From the NCBI RefSeq assembly GCF_037975245.1, contig NC_092576.1, positions 10,125,501-10,189,500 of the forward strand: a stretch of DNA of 64,000 nt, given 5' to 3'. Within the stretch, counting starts at the first letter, position 1. Each line of letters begins with the position of its first letter. This document shows positions 49,043-62,975 of this stretch, piece after piece. Below the pieces are notes generated by a model. The model was not told the origin of the DNA and did no database searches. It saw only the letters and a list, made by a program, of their open reading frames with translations. Source of the DNA: Apostichopus japonicus (taxonomy: Eukaryota; Echinodermata; Holothuroidea; Aspidochirotida; Stichopodidae). The position numbers and the translations under genes are program-made.

Positions 49043-52000
49043 TTTCTTCGTTGCGGCTGTACTTTGAAGCAATGATACAAAAGGAAAGACCGTGCAAGGT
49101 GTTTGCTTGGGCAGAACCGTGTACAGATAATTACACTGTATACTGTAGACGCGTGTAACCGTTGGCAGTGCTAGTGCTGTTCAAACATGATTTAGCTTGA
49201 TATCACCCAGATACCGGAATCAGCTGTGGAAATTTTTACTACGACCAGTAAACCGTGAGACTATAATCTAGCGTTTGATTAAGTTTTACAAATTTTATTC
49301 AGTATATTAAATACAAATTCGTAAATTTGACACTATAATGATTATAAAATTAAATTAAATATATCTTTTTGAAGACAAACTAATTTAAGAGTACTTTTAT
49401 AAGAACTAATTATGCCGTATTAGAATACAAACGAATGCAACATTTCTAACTTGGGGGTGTGTCTCGTCTGTAAACATATTAGACTACTAATAGACCCCGT
49501 TCAATTTGCCCGCACCTCAGTTTACCCAATATCAGAAAGACACACGTCACGCAAACTAAGTATTTCAACACTACAAGGTGTCCTTGAGAATGGAAGAACA
49601 ACGTGAACTCGTAATATAATTTGAGGGGTTACTTCAAGAAGAGTGTATAATAACAGAAGCCGGGCGTTTATAACCTTCCCCTCCCTTTTTATCAGGAAAT
49701 GGCTTCAAAGAATGTGAAAAGTGAATGTGAAAATGGTAAAGAGCAGAGAAATTTATGGCCTATTGTCAGCTTTCCATTATGCACTTACTTTTATAACCAT
49801 TGTTTTGGAATATCTGTCTTACCGTTTTTTTTTCACTGACGAAAACATTAACGTTAAAGTATAGGCAAATCAAGGTCCCCGACACGTAAATGTTGGAGAC
49901 TTTATGAAGTGGAGAGGAGGGGGCGGGGTAGAGGGGGAGGTTTTGGAGGAGTCAGACTCATGCATGTTTAGTGATGGCAACACACTTCTTCGAATATCAT
50001 TGCTGTGAGCATTATTTTTACCATTATTTTCTTTTATGGATAGCCTTTAATTTGCTTTTGATGAAAAATTAGCATAAACGGCTATCTTCAGAAAAGCATG
50101 ATTTGGCAGAATAAAGGCTTGAACATGTCTAAGAATGAAATCACAATCATCGTATACATACATGTTTGTCTTTTTTAGTTTATTTTTCCTTCTTTTTCGT
50201 CAAATGAGATGATATAGGTACTTGCAAAAGCGTCACTGCTATAACTAATGTTATATCAATGCTTCATGTGCTGCAGAATAGGGCTGGATGTTGGGGGAGG
50301 GGGCGAGGGGAGTCGGGGCAGGTGGGGGAAGGTGGGTATATAATACTGGTTAGGAAGAACCTCGAGGGGCAGCGAGGCGTGTGCAACATACGGGCATGTT
50401 TCAATTGACTTGGGTGAATTTATTTTAATTTTAGAGTAAATACACGCTAAGAGCTTTACAATGAAGAAAGACGAAAAAGGAAAAGTCTTTTTTCATAAGC
50501 AACTGTATTTTGAAGCGAGTTCGAAACATTGTACATAAATCAGCTATCAGAGATGGTTTTGTTTTTATTCATTGTACTTTGAGTTGAAAATGAAGAGGAA
50601 ACGGTCACGTGATTATTTGTAAATTAACTGAAAATTCAGGCCACAAAAAGTCACACAGAGTGCTCGCAAAATCATTAACACGTGAAACTGGTCTGAATAC
50701 TATTGGTAGTATAGGCAATTACATTCAAAAGGCATTAAAATACGTTATCTTACAAATACGTCATAATGACGTCATGCAACGTCACATGCTCCATCAGAAA
50801 AAACGACAGCCAAAAAAAGAAAGAAAGGAAGGAAGAAAATTAAAAAAAAACAAAAAATTAACAGAATCTCGTTGATTGCGCGTTAGAAATTTGCGGAATG
50901 ACTTTTTTTAATGGCAAGGACAAATTGATATCGCTTAAAAATAGAAAAATAATAAAAATAATAAAAACCAGAATGAAACAAATGAATAATCAATAAATTG
51001 CGAGAAAACGAAAGAGAAAAAGCTTACACCAGTATAAGAAACAGGAGGGGTAAGAATTTGTCTGAATTCTGTTTCTGACAATCGGAAGCCCCCGAAAATG
51101 TAATATATGTCTGGATAATGTACCATGCACAACAATTGCATATACATGCATGGCAAACATATACATACAACGTAATCTCTATGCCTTAGGGCTATCTAAA
51201 GATTAACACAGGGGAGCGAGTCTGTTATTGGATTTGAGATTCGCGAGCAACCTACTTTTCCTTACCTATATCATTCTCTCACTTTCATCTTCTCTCTCTC
51301 CACCTCTCTCTTTCTCTATCTTATTATTGTCTAATTCTACACATTACACTAAATTAAAATTATTTATCACTATATCTTCCTTACAAACCATTAACACACC
51401 CTGCATGGTAATATTCTATCATTACTTAAATAACGTAAAAAAAAATAATAATAATGCGAGACAGTAATATTTCATTTTACTTGGAATAGTCACCCAATGC
51501 AAATAAATTATTATTATTATTTTTTATTAATTATTATCAAGTTTCTGTGCATATTAATGTGACATCCAGTCATTTGCGTCACTCTTAAAGGAGCTTAAAA
51601 ACATATAGTAACAGAGAGGGGACATTGTGTTTAATTGTCCTTCAGTGACTAACTGGCATTTGAAGCAGAATGGAAAAAAAAAATCACACGTAAAAATATT
51701 TTGCAATTGTTTAAACTTAAATGTCATTTGCTTAGTTTAAGATCCTGTAAAGAGAAATTCGATTGTAAGAAGTTACAAACACAGTTTTCACTTTACTTGA
51801 TACCAGCTTCTCTCTTCAGACTATATCAAGTTGAAATGTTTTACAAACTGCTTTTTTTTTCATCGCAACGAGTGTGCGCAATAAATGCGCAAAAGTGCGC
51901 TATGGTTCTTTTTTCATGAGAATAATAATTCATTTCAACAGTTTACTGAGTGCAGAGTAAATGACAATAATTTGTAAAGTGCCTTCAGGTGACCATATAT

Positions 52001-55000
52001 ACGCAAACATTGGTTACAGTATAACCGCTTCATAGCTACATTTTTAAGTAACCATGGATACAGCGCAATTATAAAGCAAACGACTGATTGCGTAGTCTAT
52101 CTGATTTATCTGGCTCATATACAAGAATCTCCAAACAAACAAAAACAAAAAAATGGAATTAAGAAATTAAGGAAATATAAAGTAAGGTCCATAGAATATA
52201 TTTGAATAGTTAATTTATAAATTGAAAAAAAAAAGGAAGCTTTTGATAACTTCAGTTAGTACCCTGGGTCAATAAGTAAAACTTTAATGCCATTTCAGAG
52301 GTCGCTAGATCGACTCATGATCGTACTTATAAGAGTGACTATCTACTGGAAGTAACAAGCAAGTCGAAAACGTTAGGCAAATATCCAGAATTTAACAAAC
52401 GTTGTTACGACGTTGTTAATTTGTCGTCATTTTGGCGTTCTATAAAACCACATAGGTGAAAACAAATTGGGGAAGAAATTTAAAAAAAAAACAAAAAAAA
52501 ACATAAGAGAATATGTTCTTCATTTAATTACATATTGATTTCTCTTTTTCAACTATAGTTTTCTACGGAACAAGAGGACCTTAACGCAAAATGACATAAA
52601 TTTGGGAGTTATATTTAAAAAGGGAGGAAATGAATATTAATGTATGCATTTCTATACGCATGCGTATCAATGACCAAACAAGAAGAAGAAATAAAGTGTG
52701 TCGCTTTCTGTAAATTTAAAGTTTGATAAGATTGTATAACATGCATAGACCACGGGTAGATTTCGTTATATCTTCGAAAAAAAAAATTAATAACACAAGC
52801 ACACATATATCTTGCATATTTAAACTCATGCACACTAAAAATATTTACTTCAGGGTGGTCTCACATATCTCACTTCGGATTCACCAGATGTTGACAAAGT
52901 ACATACGGTAGCTATATAGTTTGAAATAGTTTTAAGATCTTGGTTACATCTTTAACACAAGCCACAATTTAAAAAATGCATTACAAAATTTCTCCTCCCC
53001 CAGAAATTCTGTTACTTTGTTAAAATTTGTAAAAAAAGTAAAAAAAAAAATTATGAAATGTATGTCCCGCGCATGCGCCGTTTCGATTGTATGCACTACT
53101 TCCTTTAGTTGTTGAACATCGATTGAACTTGTACAGACATGCATATGCATTGTTACTACTTTGCATAAATCCTTATAAGCACACGCTATTTGGTGTTTAT
53201 ATATAGTAGCAGAGGTAGGCTTCAGCTATTTTTTTCATTGTTTAGCAGTTATCGGTCTTGGCATGAATAATACACTGCGTTTTGTGTTTGTAGAAAAGAG
53301 TTGTTTTTTGTTTATTCCCTAAACCAATAACGATGAATAATTATTGTGCAACAGGACATGTAAGGTAAGAAGTAAAACCAGCAGGCTAGTATAGCAAAAG
53401 AGAAGTGTAGGCTACTCTTCACATATCGATCGCACATAAAGTCACGTTAGGCTAGCTACTGTCATCTACTACTACTACTGCAATGGAAAACATGCGCAAA
53501 ATGAATGAAAGGAAACAGAAATACTAAACAAACTGTTTCTTTACATTTGAAGTGCGATTGTCTATTCTACGAACAAGTTCGTGCGTTTGATATATTGAGC
53601 AAAATGCCGAGAATCAGGAACCTTCTATCGCTATATAAAGCCAATGACTAACGTGTTTTACATGCAATGTGACTGTTTCATAATTTGGATTCTGTGCTCA
53701 ACATATGGAGGTCGTGACTTTGTAATTTTTTCTTTAATGTTATTACTGTGCTACACTATACTATTCATGTTGACTGTCAATATTTATAAACTACTACACA
53801 GAAACGTATATACAAGATATTACACACACACACACACATACTACTTTATCATACGAGCAGGCAATACTAATTATCATTAATAGTGGTGAAGAGTAGACCA
53901 AACAAACAAGTCCTCTTGATTTGAGAAATGTTTTGTCTCCCGCGTTACCACTTTTGACATGCATAATATCCTGAACCCAATGTATGCCCAAGATTAAAAA
54001 TTAAAAAAAAAAGGCGGGAAAAAGAGAAAAAGAATCAATAATAATAATCATAATCATAATAACACAAGTATTTTGTTCTTCTTCTCGTGTATAAATACTC
54101 GTGCGAATAATGGGTATTGTTAGATACACATGTGCTTTCACCGAAGTTCTTCCCGCATAATTATGCATAAATCTTAAAAAGTTGACTATTTGAGACGTTT
54201 TTTTGTCGCTGAAATGCCGTGAAAGAATGATACATTTTGGCATGGACACTGCATGGGCACGAGACTTTAGCTTGCAGTTCACTGGAAGAACGTTTCTTAA
54301 ACCTAAGCTTTCCACAAAATTATTCACAGCCCGTTGGATGACGTCACAACATTGATGACGTCACGCGTTGCGAGGCAAGATCGATGCAATTGCGAAATAC
54401 TGTACAGACATTAAGATCCACCCACGGACATTATCATAATTTCAAAGCTGTGGTCAGCTATTGTGACATAAGCAAAACATGAAGTTCATAAGAAACGCGG
54501 ACTATTTTTTTGATAATTCGACAACTTTTGTCGGGTAGGTTTTCATAAGCGATGTTATTTACACCTCGTTGTTTTTAGGCTACATGTGTAGGCCTATACT
54601 AAAATATGCGCCCGGAATTCAGGTTTGAAAATCTTTCATTTTCAGTGTATGTTATGACAAAAACAAAAAAAAGTCCCATTTGAATTCGTTATTGGAAATG
54701 GTGTGCTGCTTTATTGTAAAGGATAACTTTCCCCAACCCAGGAAAATGTTTTACAAAATTACCCTCCAATGTGTGCATTCTTTTTGTCATTAGTCATTTA
54801 GCAAACATGTATTTTATGAGGAGTTCCATTTTGCCGTTGTAATATACTGAAAATGTCAGCTATAGTTCAATAATGTATTCAGTTTAGAAAACCACTTATA
54901 CCAACATATGTTAGTATACGGCTGCTGTTAATTCACTGATTGTAAGCCTACTTTCACATAGGCTTCTATTGATACAGCGTGTCAGTGCGGACTCCTCGTG

Positions 55001-55635
55001 TGTTGTCTGTTCCTATACATATTTTATACAAAAGCATTCGAGCATACACAATTATTAACCATACCACACTTAACATGTTATGGAACGATAACGATGTAAT
55101 TAATGAGTTATTTGACTGTATCGCATCCCGACGTGAAGATCCGTTGTGCAAGTTGCGTTACAAGGTCAGTGTTAACATGCAGGCGCATTACAGGGTCAGT
55201 GTTAACATGCATGCTGCATTCGTCATAGAATTTGTCATTACGTCTTCACGAGAGAAAAGTGCAGTCAAAACGTGACACTCTAAACACTTTCATAAAAGAA
55301 AGGGGTCTTACTCTCTTTATTTCAGTCATTAGCTTTCGACCTGTTCTTGACAAGAGTGTCGTGACGTCACTTCCTGCTTAACTCGGCATGGCCAATGTAT
55401 GTGACGTTTTGCCATAGGAATTGTCATATTTAGTCTTTCAATTTGATCAGAATAACACTGTACTACGTCAAAGTCACGTGTTCTGTAGTTACCTGTATCT
55501 GAACCAGCGATTGTTGTATTCATCACGTGATATACTATGTACGATATGCGATATGCGTTATATGAAATACGGTTTTTGACCTTTTGCCTTCAACCTTGGA
55601 CATCACGTATATATTCAAGTAATTTTTGTGTACTT
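49043..55635. other. Intergenic, no gene recognised; includes the expected IDH promoter
   Basis: IDH transcription should start within a few hundred bases above 49042, but no TATA box in a convincing place is seen. G-rich patches at 49913-49945 and 50285-50340 could form quadruplexes. Small frames at 50609-50875, 54001-54327 and 54979-55275 lack similarity or splice context. A 27-bp direct repeat (GGTCAGTGTTAACATGCA) is at 55164-55215. Confidence 0.5.
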
Positions 55636-56015
55636 TTTATTTTGTATCATATTTTCAGCTTTCATTATCATGTAGAAAGCCAAAATTCCATTATATTTTT
55701 GGGTTGTTTTTGTGTTCCTCTTTGACAAATATGTTTCGTGTATGCTTTTGTATGTGTCGCAGCCGCCTTAGCTTTGTTTTGATATTTTTTCCACAAATAT
55801 TTGAAAAAGTCAGTTTTAACATTCTTCGTACACCACAAAATATCTACATCCAGTAACATCCAAATTTTAAAGGTTTTTTTTTTTTTACAAAGAAAATAAA
55901 AATGGCATTTAAACCAAGTTTTACGGATTCTCTTATCATCTTCAGAAAAAAAGATATGCGACCATCATCGTTCTTCAACTTCAAAAGAAACAAAAAAGTG
56001 GAAAGAATAAGAAAA

Positions 56016-56453
56016 TCATTTCGCCTCCTCTTCATCTGCTGCTGGGATATCTGCTGTGTCGAGTTTGCCGCCATCGCCTTCCCCAACAGGAGCGCCCTCA
56101 GCGGCGGCAGCTGCTTCCTCTGTAGCGCCCTCTGCTGGTTTCTCATCGGCCTCTTCTTTCTTCTCTGTCTTCACGTCGGCGTCTTTATTCTCTTCATCTT
56201 CTCCACCATCCTCTTTCTTGTCCTCTTTCTTTTCCTCTTCTGCCGCTTCGCCATTTTCTTCCCCGTTCTTTTCTTTGTTCTTCTTCTCTTTCTTCTCGGG
56301 CGACTTTGGTGGTTCTGTGATCTTCTTCCAGTACTGCAAGCAAAATAACAACAAACAATCCATAATTATCACAAAAATTTAAAAAAATCAGTCGTTTGAT
56401 TATTATAAATGCACAGGCGTTGCTTATCCTTGGTCAGGTTAATGATATATACA

Positions 56454-56550
<97 letters not shown>

Positions 56551-56561
56551 ATATATATTTA

Positions 56562-56606
<45 letters not shown>

Positions 56607-57548
56607 GAAGAGTTTTGCCTATACATGCGGCTCCGCCTTTGTTTTCAGCAGGATGCCACTTTCAATGACCTGAAACAGAACTTGGGAAAGGGGAAGTTTT
56701 AATTAACAATCTAGATCAGCCTATATTTATGAAAATGTGGGACTTTTTCCTCATGCGTTTCCTTTTTCCTGTTATGGTCACGTGACTTCCTATTCACCCC
56801 TGGTTAGGTTAACATTTTCAGTGTGTGTATATTACATAGGCTTACCAATGTGAGATCATCATAGAGCGCCACAGGGAAACCGACCGTGATTTTGTTGACG
56901 AACGCTTTCGGCATCCATCCTTTCAGATTGACCTGGTTAACAAAGGTCACGGTAGTAACACCCTCCTCACCCTCCTTGGGCCTGATAATAGCACCCATCA
57001 GCTGTACATCCGCTCTGGAAGAATGAAAACAGAAATGCTTAGTAGCTATTTCAAAAGAAATAGATAGATAAAAAATGGCTGAGAGAGGAAGGGAAGAAGA
57101 CGGAACGTGGACGGGACAGCGTGGGACGGAAAGGGATGATTGGGGATATGCATGAACAGAGAGGAGAAACAGCAACAAATTGAGTTTTAAAATTGCTATG
57201 AAACATCGGTACATGTCTACTGTCCACCTGCGACCGCCCACCTTCCCTTCCCTCTCCCCTCGCCCATAGCCCTACCCATTTTTCTCCTCTATTGTCCACC
57301 TGAGACCCCCTTCCCCTTCCCCTCTCCCCTCTCCCATAGCCCCATCCATTTTCTCCTCTATTGTCGTATATCGCCTACAGTGGAATTACGACCTTCCTTA
57401 CCGGTTTAGAACCTCTGGACATACAATCAGCGTCCATGGCCTAGTTGGTTAGGGTGTCCGCGTACAAAGCGGGAGGCCCGGGTTCGAATCCCGGTGGAGG
57501 CTGGAAGTTTTTTCACTGTTCTTGATTTTCCAACTCATTACGATTTAC

Positions 57549-57605
<57 letters not shown>

Positions 57606-57844
57606 CATATATAATGAAAGGCGCTTGCAGAATGTCAATGTTTTCATGATATATCATAATGTTGTATAGATATATATATATAGATATATAGATATACCTT
57701 ATGGGGAAACTCTTCTTCGGGGGCTTGTTCGGGTGGTTACAGCTTTTGTATAAAATCACGTGACGGCTTCCATCCTCCTCAGATCTGACCATTGTACACT
57801 GTACTGCATCACGGTTATCACAACCAGTAGGCATTTTAAAAACA
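56016..57844 (-). CDS. START-domain protein, 3' three exons, with charged C-terminal tail (partial)
   Basis: Exons on the minus strand: 57844-57698, 57014-56846, 56333-56016 (stop TGA 56018-56016). Phases agree and give 210 C-terminal residues. The first exon reads [13 protein letters not shown], then [19 protein letters not shown]. The second reads [15 protein letters not shown], then [19 protein letters not shown]. This is the order of the second half of a START lipid-binding domain of the PCTP/STARD10 kind: a 'NRD' strand, a 'HP..PP+K' loop, an 'I.P' strand, a 'K GW+PK..VN' strand-helix. The last exon is about 100 residues of Lys/Glu/Ala ([18 protein letters not shown]) and looks disordered. 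The N-terminal half of the START domain was not found up to 64000. A minus-strand AATAAA at about 55641-55636 may be its poly(A) signal. Confidence 0.82.
56458..56603. repeat. (TA)n microsatellite in START gene last intron
   Basis: TA tract with a few interruptions (AAATATG, CTATATATATTTATC). Frames of repeated IYIYIY residues over it are artefacts. Confidence 0.97.
57374..57505 (+). mobile_element. tRNA-derived SINE / tRNA-like head, uninterrupted site
   Basis: 57431-57505 folds as a tRNA. The acceptor GCGTCCA pairs with TGGAGGC with one mismatch, the D arm is imperfect, the anticodon stem is TCCGC/GCGGG, and the T arm CCGGG/CCCGG is perfect with TTCGAAT. The loop reads GTACAAA, giving ACA (Cys, UGU) with an unusual G at position 32. 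The upstream 57374-57430 matches the flanks of the MITE at 2928-3287. This repeat association says pseudogene or SINE, not a working tRNA gene. Confidence 0.7.
57551..57612. repeat. (TA)n / (CATA)n microsatellite
   Basis: TA units followed by ATACAT units, about 85 bp from START exon 57698-57844. Confidence 0.95.
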
Positions 57845-60800
57845 CTGCAATGGGAAAGAATGAAAGAAATATACACATTAAAGCTTATCAAGCATAGGGG
57901 AGGGGGGGGGGTGTCGAATGGTGGTATCGGGGGTTCCATCCTATTTCCTTGGGTCAATTGAGAGACACGGTAAAACATGGGGTAATAAAAAACAGATAAT
58001 GTATTGTAAGATTGATATACTTGAGGATAAGATGGATACTCAGGGAGTCTCGGTGCCATTATTATCCCAATGCACCCAATTTTCTAGCTCTAAAGGTCAC
58101 TGGGTATATAATCACCGGGGCTGTGTTTTCCCTAGGATAGAAATATTACATAAAGTGACCCTTAGTCCTTGTGTTGTAAAACTACAATTATTTGCGATAC
58201 ATGTCAAGACGTAAGATGAACCTTCTTAGCAGGGATAGAATTACATTCTACAAAAACCAATTTCCCTATATATATATATTTAACGCAGTTTGGTTGAGTT
58301 TCATATTTAAAATTGATATAACTATACGTTTCATTTCCACCAGGGACATACAAGCAGGAAACTGGAATACCGTTTCCCGAATCAAATAACTAATAGGTGG
58401 TCTACAGTGTTCCAAGCACGAATGCGATGAGGTATAGGTTTTTTTTTCTAATATCGAAATGTGTAATTAGCTTAACAGTTATTTCGTAAAGCCAAATGAC
58501 TATACTTCGTCCCGAATGTTTTATGCAAAATAATGTTGATCCTCTAGACGAAATCGTTCTATTTCGAATCACCGAGACACATGTCAATAAGAGTAACATT
58601 AGTTCTCATACGTTTCTTTGGAATGTATCCCATCGTGCTCCTTTCGTTATTTTATTTGTTTTTAGCTAAATATTGGGAGGAGTAAATTTCCCCTTATTTC
58701 CCGTCCAACCCTCCTCCCATCCAATTTCAGAAGTTTCTGTCTAAATTCATACTTTGACATGTTACGGGCAAAACAGAGGTACAACATTCAGTTTCCGGTT
58801 GTCATTTTCCAGGAAGCTCTCTATGAGTACGCTGCACGTGTTAGCGATTCTTCCTATACTTGGAAATCTTCCGAAAATCGATAATGAGCAAAGTTAATCA
58901 TTAATGTGAGATCGAGAACGTAAAATATAATATGATTTTATACGACGATGTATTATACGTCGTAACAATTCAAATATCATCAGCTAACTTTGATTTGAGG
59001 AATTGTGAAAACGAGAACGATTAGTCTCTTAGTGTTGTGAAGATGAAAGTAAATTCTGTTATTTCCTGAAAAAAGGGGAAATTATGCATAGTAGCCATTT
59101 TTGGGAAATCTATTTTGGTTTTAACGGATGAGATATATAAACATGTTTAAAAATAACTATTTCGAAATCAGCCTTTTCGTATTTAGCGAGGATTCGCGGC
59201 ACAACTGCATGGGTTTGCATGAACTTCTTACATGTAGAAGAAAGTGATTAGATTCTGTAGGTATTGACCTAAAGCGCTATTTCGAGGTTTATTTCCAACT
59301 GACGATAAGGTTACCAGTGGGGTATGGGGGAATGGAGACTGAAGGTGGGGGGGGGGTGACGTGGTCGACGCATTCCATCTTCAGTCGAGGGAAAATAGTC
59401 CAGTCCGGGAATTTTTTATGCTCAGACGGCCGGATAATTAATTTGGGTGTATAAACACACTATGACGACACACAGACACACCCACACAAAATCAAGAGTA
59501 TTTATGAACACAACTTGCGATTACAGAGTTAATTTAAATCCTAATTTGTAGTCTTCTATTTATCTCAGCTTCAAAGACCTCAGGAACACATCCCCTCCTT
59601 TTGAAAATCCTTCATTCGCCTCTGGCCCTTCGATATAATTAGGTCCTAATCGGGGGGGGGGTGGATATCAGAACCCCCCTCCCCCACCTCACCCCTCAGC
59701 CCCAGCCCCCCTCAGAAACCCCTTCGAAATCTCGTTCCACTTTACCAGATCTAAGTCGAAATGTGGAAATTGTTCCAATTGATTAAAATCAGATCATCGT
59801 CAAGATGTCATCAATGAATATTCATAAGATAATTAATGATCCTATTGGATCATGAGGATTACGTCACCGGGATACAATTAGCATATCAGTGTGAATTAGA
59901 TCATAGCAAAGTATTTTTCCTCTTGTCATTGTTTTTCAAGGAAATTGAAAAACTAGATCATTATTTTGGAATTCTCCGATTATAAATTAACCAAATAGCC
60001 GACCTTCTGTCTCTCTACGTTCCTTTCATTTACCAATCGTATGAATGTGAGCAAAAGTTGAAAGCAAACTAACCCCGCCAGTTGAAATTTGGCGACCCTT
60101 GCAGCTACTTGGATACCTACACATACCGTAATAATAAAACGTTTAGCTGGTTTAACTTTTGGAAACATCCTTTGATATTTCCAACAACTCTTATCGGATT
60201 GAAACATATTTTGAAGTTTGTTCGTGTTTCGCTTATACTTAGAGTGCTTGTGTTAAGCCTCTAAGCCTGATTCTTTGAAGCTTTGACAGCGACCGTTAAA
60301 GGAGCTGGCCAAATGTCCATGTTTTTTTTCTTTAATTTATCATGTTGTATATGTGTGTTACTAATAATGTGATTATTGAAGCTCTCAATGCTCCTTTAAT
60401 ATTGTAATTCATAACTTGAACTTTCTATTTCAGATTTTTGATATAGTGTAAAAGTATATAGGATAAACAGGATAAACATGATGGGAATTTTTTCACTTAA
60501 ACTATTTGTATGTTGTAATAAGTATCTATGGAGGACTGTCACGCTTTCCTCAATATAATGATACACTATCATTATATTCAACATCCTTATAGCTTTTAAT
60601 TGGCAAATTAATTACAAGGATAAATGAAAAACCTCATTTTGGTTCCTCTCTTTTCGTTCTCTAATAATAAAATGATCTCAGTCACCAAACAATACCCCTC
60701 CCCCTCCCCCACCCCGTATTTCACCAAATAATACCCCTCCCCTCCCCCACCCTGTCTTTTATAATTAATGATCTCAGTCATCAAAGAATACCCCTCCCCC

Positions 60801-61826
60801 TCCCCCACCAGGACCCGCGCCTGCTAAAAAGATGTATCAGCCTGATAGCAGTATACAAAAGTCATTATCATTCACTCCTGTATACGGAGCTATGCTATCT
60901 ATATATGTACCGTTGTGACATTTGAACGAAGATAAATGTATGGATTTAAAGTGCAAGAGCGACCTCAATTTTCATGACATGCTCTATGATACATGAATAA
61001 TACTTAGTAAAGATATACGCTTAAATACAGGCAAATGTCACAACCCAAGTCTCCTCCTCGTACGATGAATAAGGAGAAATCATAGGAAAAATTTTCAGAC
61101 AGTCAGAGTGAATCAGGGGATAGTCACAGAGGATTGAAATTAGATGTGTGAGGGCGAGACGCACGAACAGCACGTCATGTAGAATGCATATATAACAAGA
61201 CTGTACATGTTGTATAATGTCACGTGTGTGTGATATACAACACATATATACGAAGATTGTGTAAGGCTCAATATACACTAAACACTGTAGTGAAAATGTA
61301 AAAGACGTATAAACACACATGTTAGGCGAACAATTTATCACCCAATTCCGACTAGTTTCAGCAAATACTATACTGGACAAGAAACTCCTTCTTCAACTAT
61401 CAGGGTTAAGTGTAATCTATTATATTTATTAAAAGAAACAAGCATTACCTTCATTCAGTGCCGAGAAGTTTATAATTTACATTATAGAATAACATATTTG
61501 TAAATAGTTCGTGTTCAATTGTTAACTTCCATTATAATGACGTCACACTAAGCTCTGTGAATAAATAGCAATGCTCCTAAATTATTTGATATTTTGAACC
61601 AATGGACACCTCACACGCAAAAACTGCACTATGAAACTATGTTTTTTTTTGGGGGGGGTGGGGTCTTTTTTGTTGTTATTCAAATACCAATTTTTGCTAA
61701 AAAATGTAATGGTTTAAGTTCCGAATTGAATATAAGTTATACTATATCTTGTTCACACGCGAATTAAGTGACTGCGAGGTATAGTGAACCGCATTAGTGT
61801 ACGCACAGACGTATCTAGTAGTGTTG
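57845..61826. other. Probably START gene intron; no exon found
   Basis: The first half of the START domain should be encoded at higher coordinates. No open, spliceable minus-strand segment with START similarity was found here. A C-rich patch with CCCCTCCCC repeats lies at 60695-60810 and a G run at 59345. Confidence 0.45.
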
Positions 61827-62023
<197 letters not shown>

Positions 62024-62504
62024 TTACTTTTTATCGTTATATCCACATACATATGGCACTGCTACAGCCTGCTGTATACAATTAGTATGCTTACTTATAC
62101 TATATACCTGTGCATTTCACGGTACTGCCATATATGCCTAAGTGCAATATCTGTTTTCTTTTTTTATAGTTTTCGGCTGAAGAATTTTGCGGGTTTCAAA
62201 TTCTACAATTAATTTTAGGTTTCCAATTTATCATATCTAATTTCACTTAACTATCGTATGTCTCTGATATTCGTTCTTACAGTAGTGTTATATGTTGTCA
62301 ATATGGCTTCCGTACTATAGCTTACATACCAACTATAATTAAAATTCAAGTCAGTCGGTACAACATTGGGGGGGGGGGGCAGAATTGGCAAATACAGGGC
62401 GGAGACTGAATGGTACATCACTTGCATAGAGCCTCCTAATTTATGTATACAGAGGGTCACAATGCACAAAAGCTGCACTGCTTCCACAGTGTGCAATAAT
62501 ACTT

Positions 62505-62975
62505 CATAAGGGAGAAGGTCGGAACTCCCTGCACCCTCCCTGCCCACTCCCTAACGGAGAAGGTCGGAACTCCTTGCACCCTCTCTGCCCACTCCCTGAG
62601 GGAGAAGGTCGGAGCTCCTTTCACCCTCTGTGCCCACTCCCTAAGGGAGAAGGTCGGACCTCCCTGCACCCTCTCTGCCCACTCCCTAAGGGAGAAAGGC
62701 GTAACTCCCTGCACCCTCTCTGCCCACTCCTTAAGGGAGAAGGTCGGACCTACTTGCACCCTCTCTGCCCACTCCCTATAGGGGAGAAGGTCGGACCTCC
62801 CTGCACCATCTCTGCCCACTCCCTAAGGGAGAAGGTCGGACCTCCCTGCACCCTCTCTGTCCACTCCCTAAGGGAGAAGGTCGGACCTCCCTGCACCCTC
62901 TCTGCAACCTCCCTGCCCACTCGCTAAGGGAGAAAGTCGGACGTCCCTACACCCTCTCTGCCCCCTCCCTGGATC
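62505..62975. repeat. 45-bp minisatellite, about 10 units
   Basis: The unit includes CCCTAAGGGAGAAGGTCGGA, then CCTCCCTGCACC and CTCTCTGCCCACT. Because 45 is a multiple of three, frames stay open on both strands: minus reads REWAERVQGVPTFSL, plus reads HPLCPLPKGEGRTSL. The CCCTAAGGG core is a palindrome-like hairpin. Confidence 0.95.

Noticed and set aside
50609-50875. A basic 88-codon frame ending in Lys runs
   Set aside because: Low-complexity A-rich tail, no splice sites and no similarity.
55902-56382. Plus-strand Phe/Ser-rich frames
   Set aside because: Antisense of the Lys/Glu-rich START tail exon.
57431-57505. A working tRNA-Cys gene
   Set aside because: ACA anticodon, G at position 32, a mismatch in the acceptor stem, and repeat flanks shared with another locus; better read as SINE head or pseudogene.
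62457-62927. A repeat protein encoded by the 45-bp array
   Set aside because: Both strands are open equally, as expected from a stop-free unit with period 45; no flanking gene structure.
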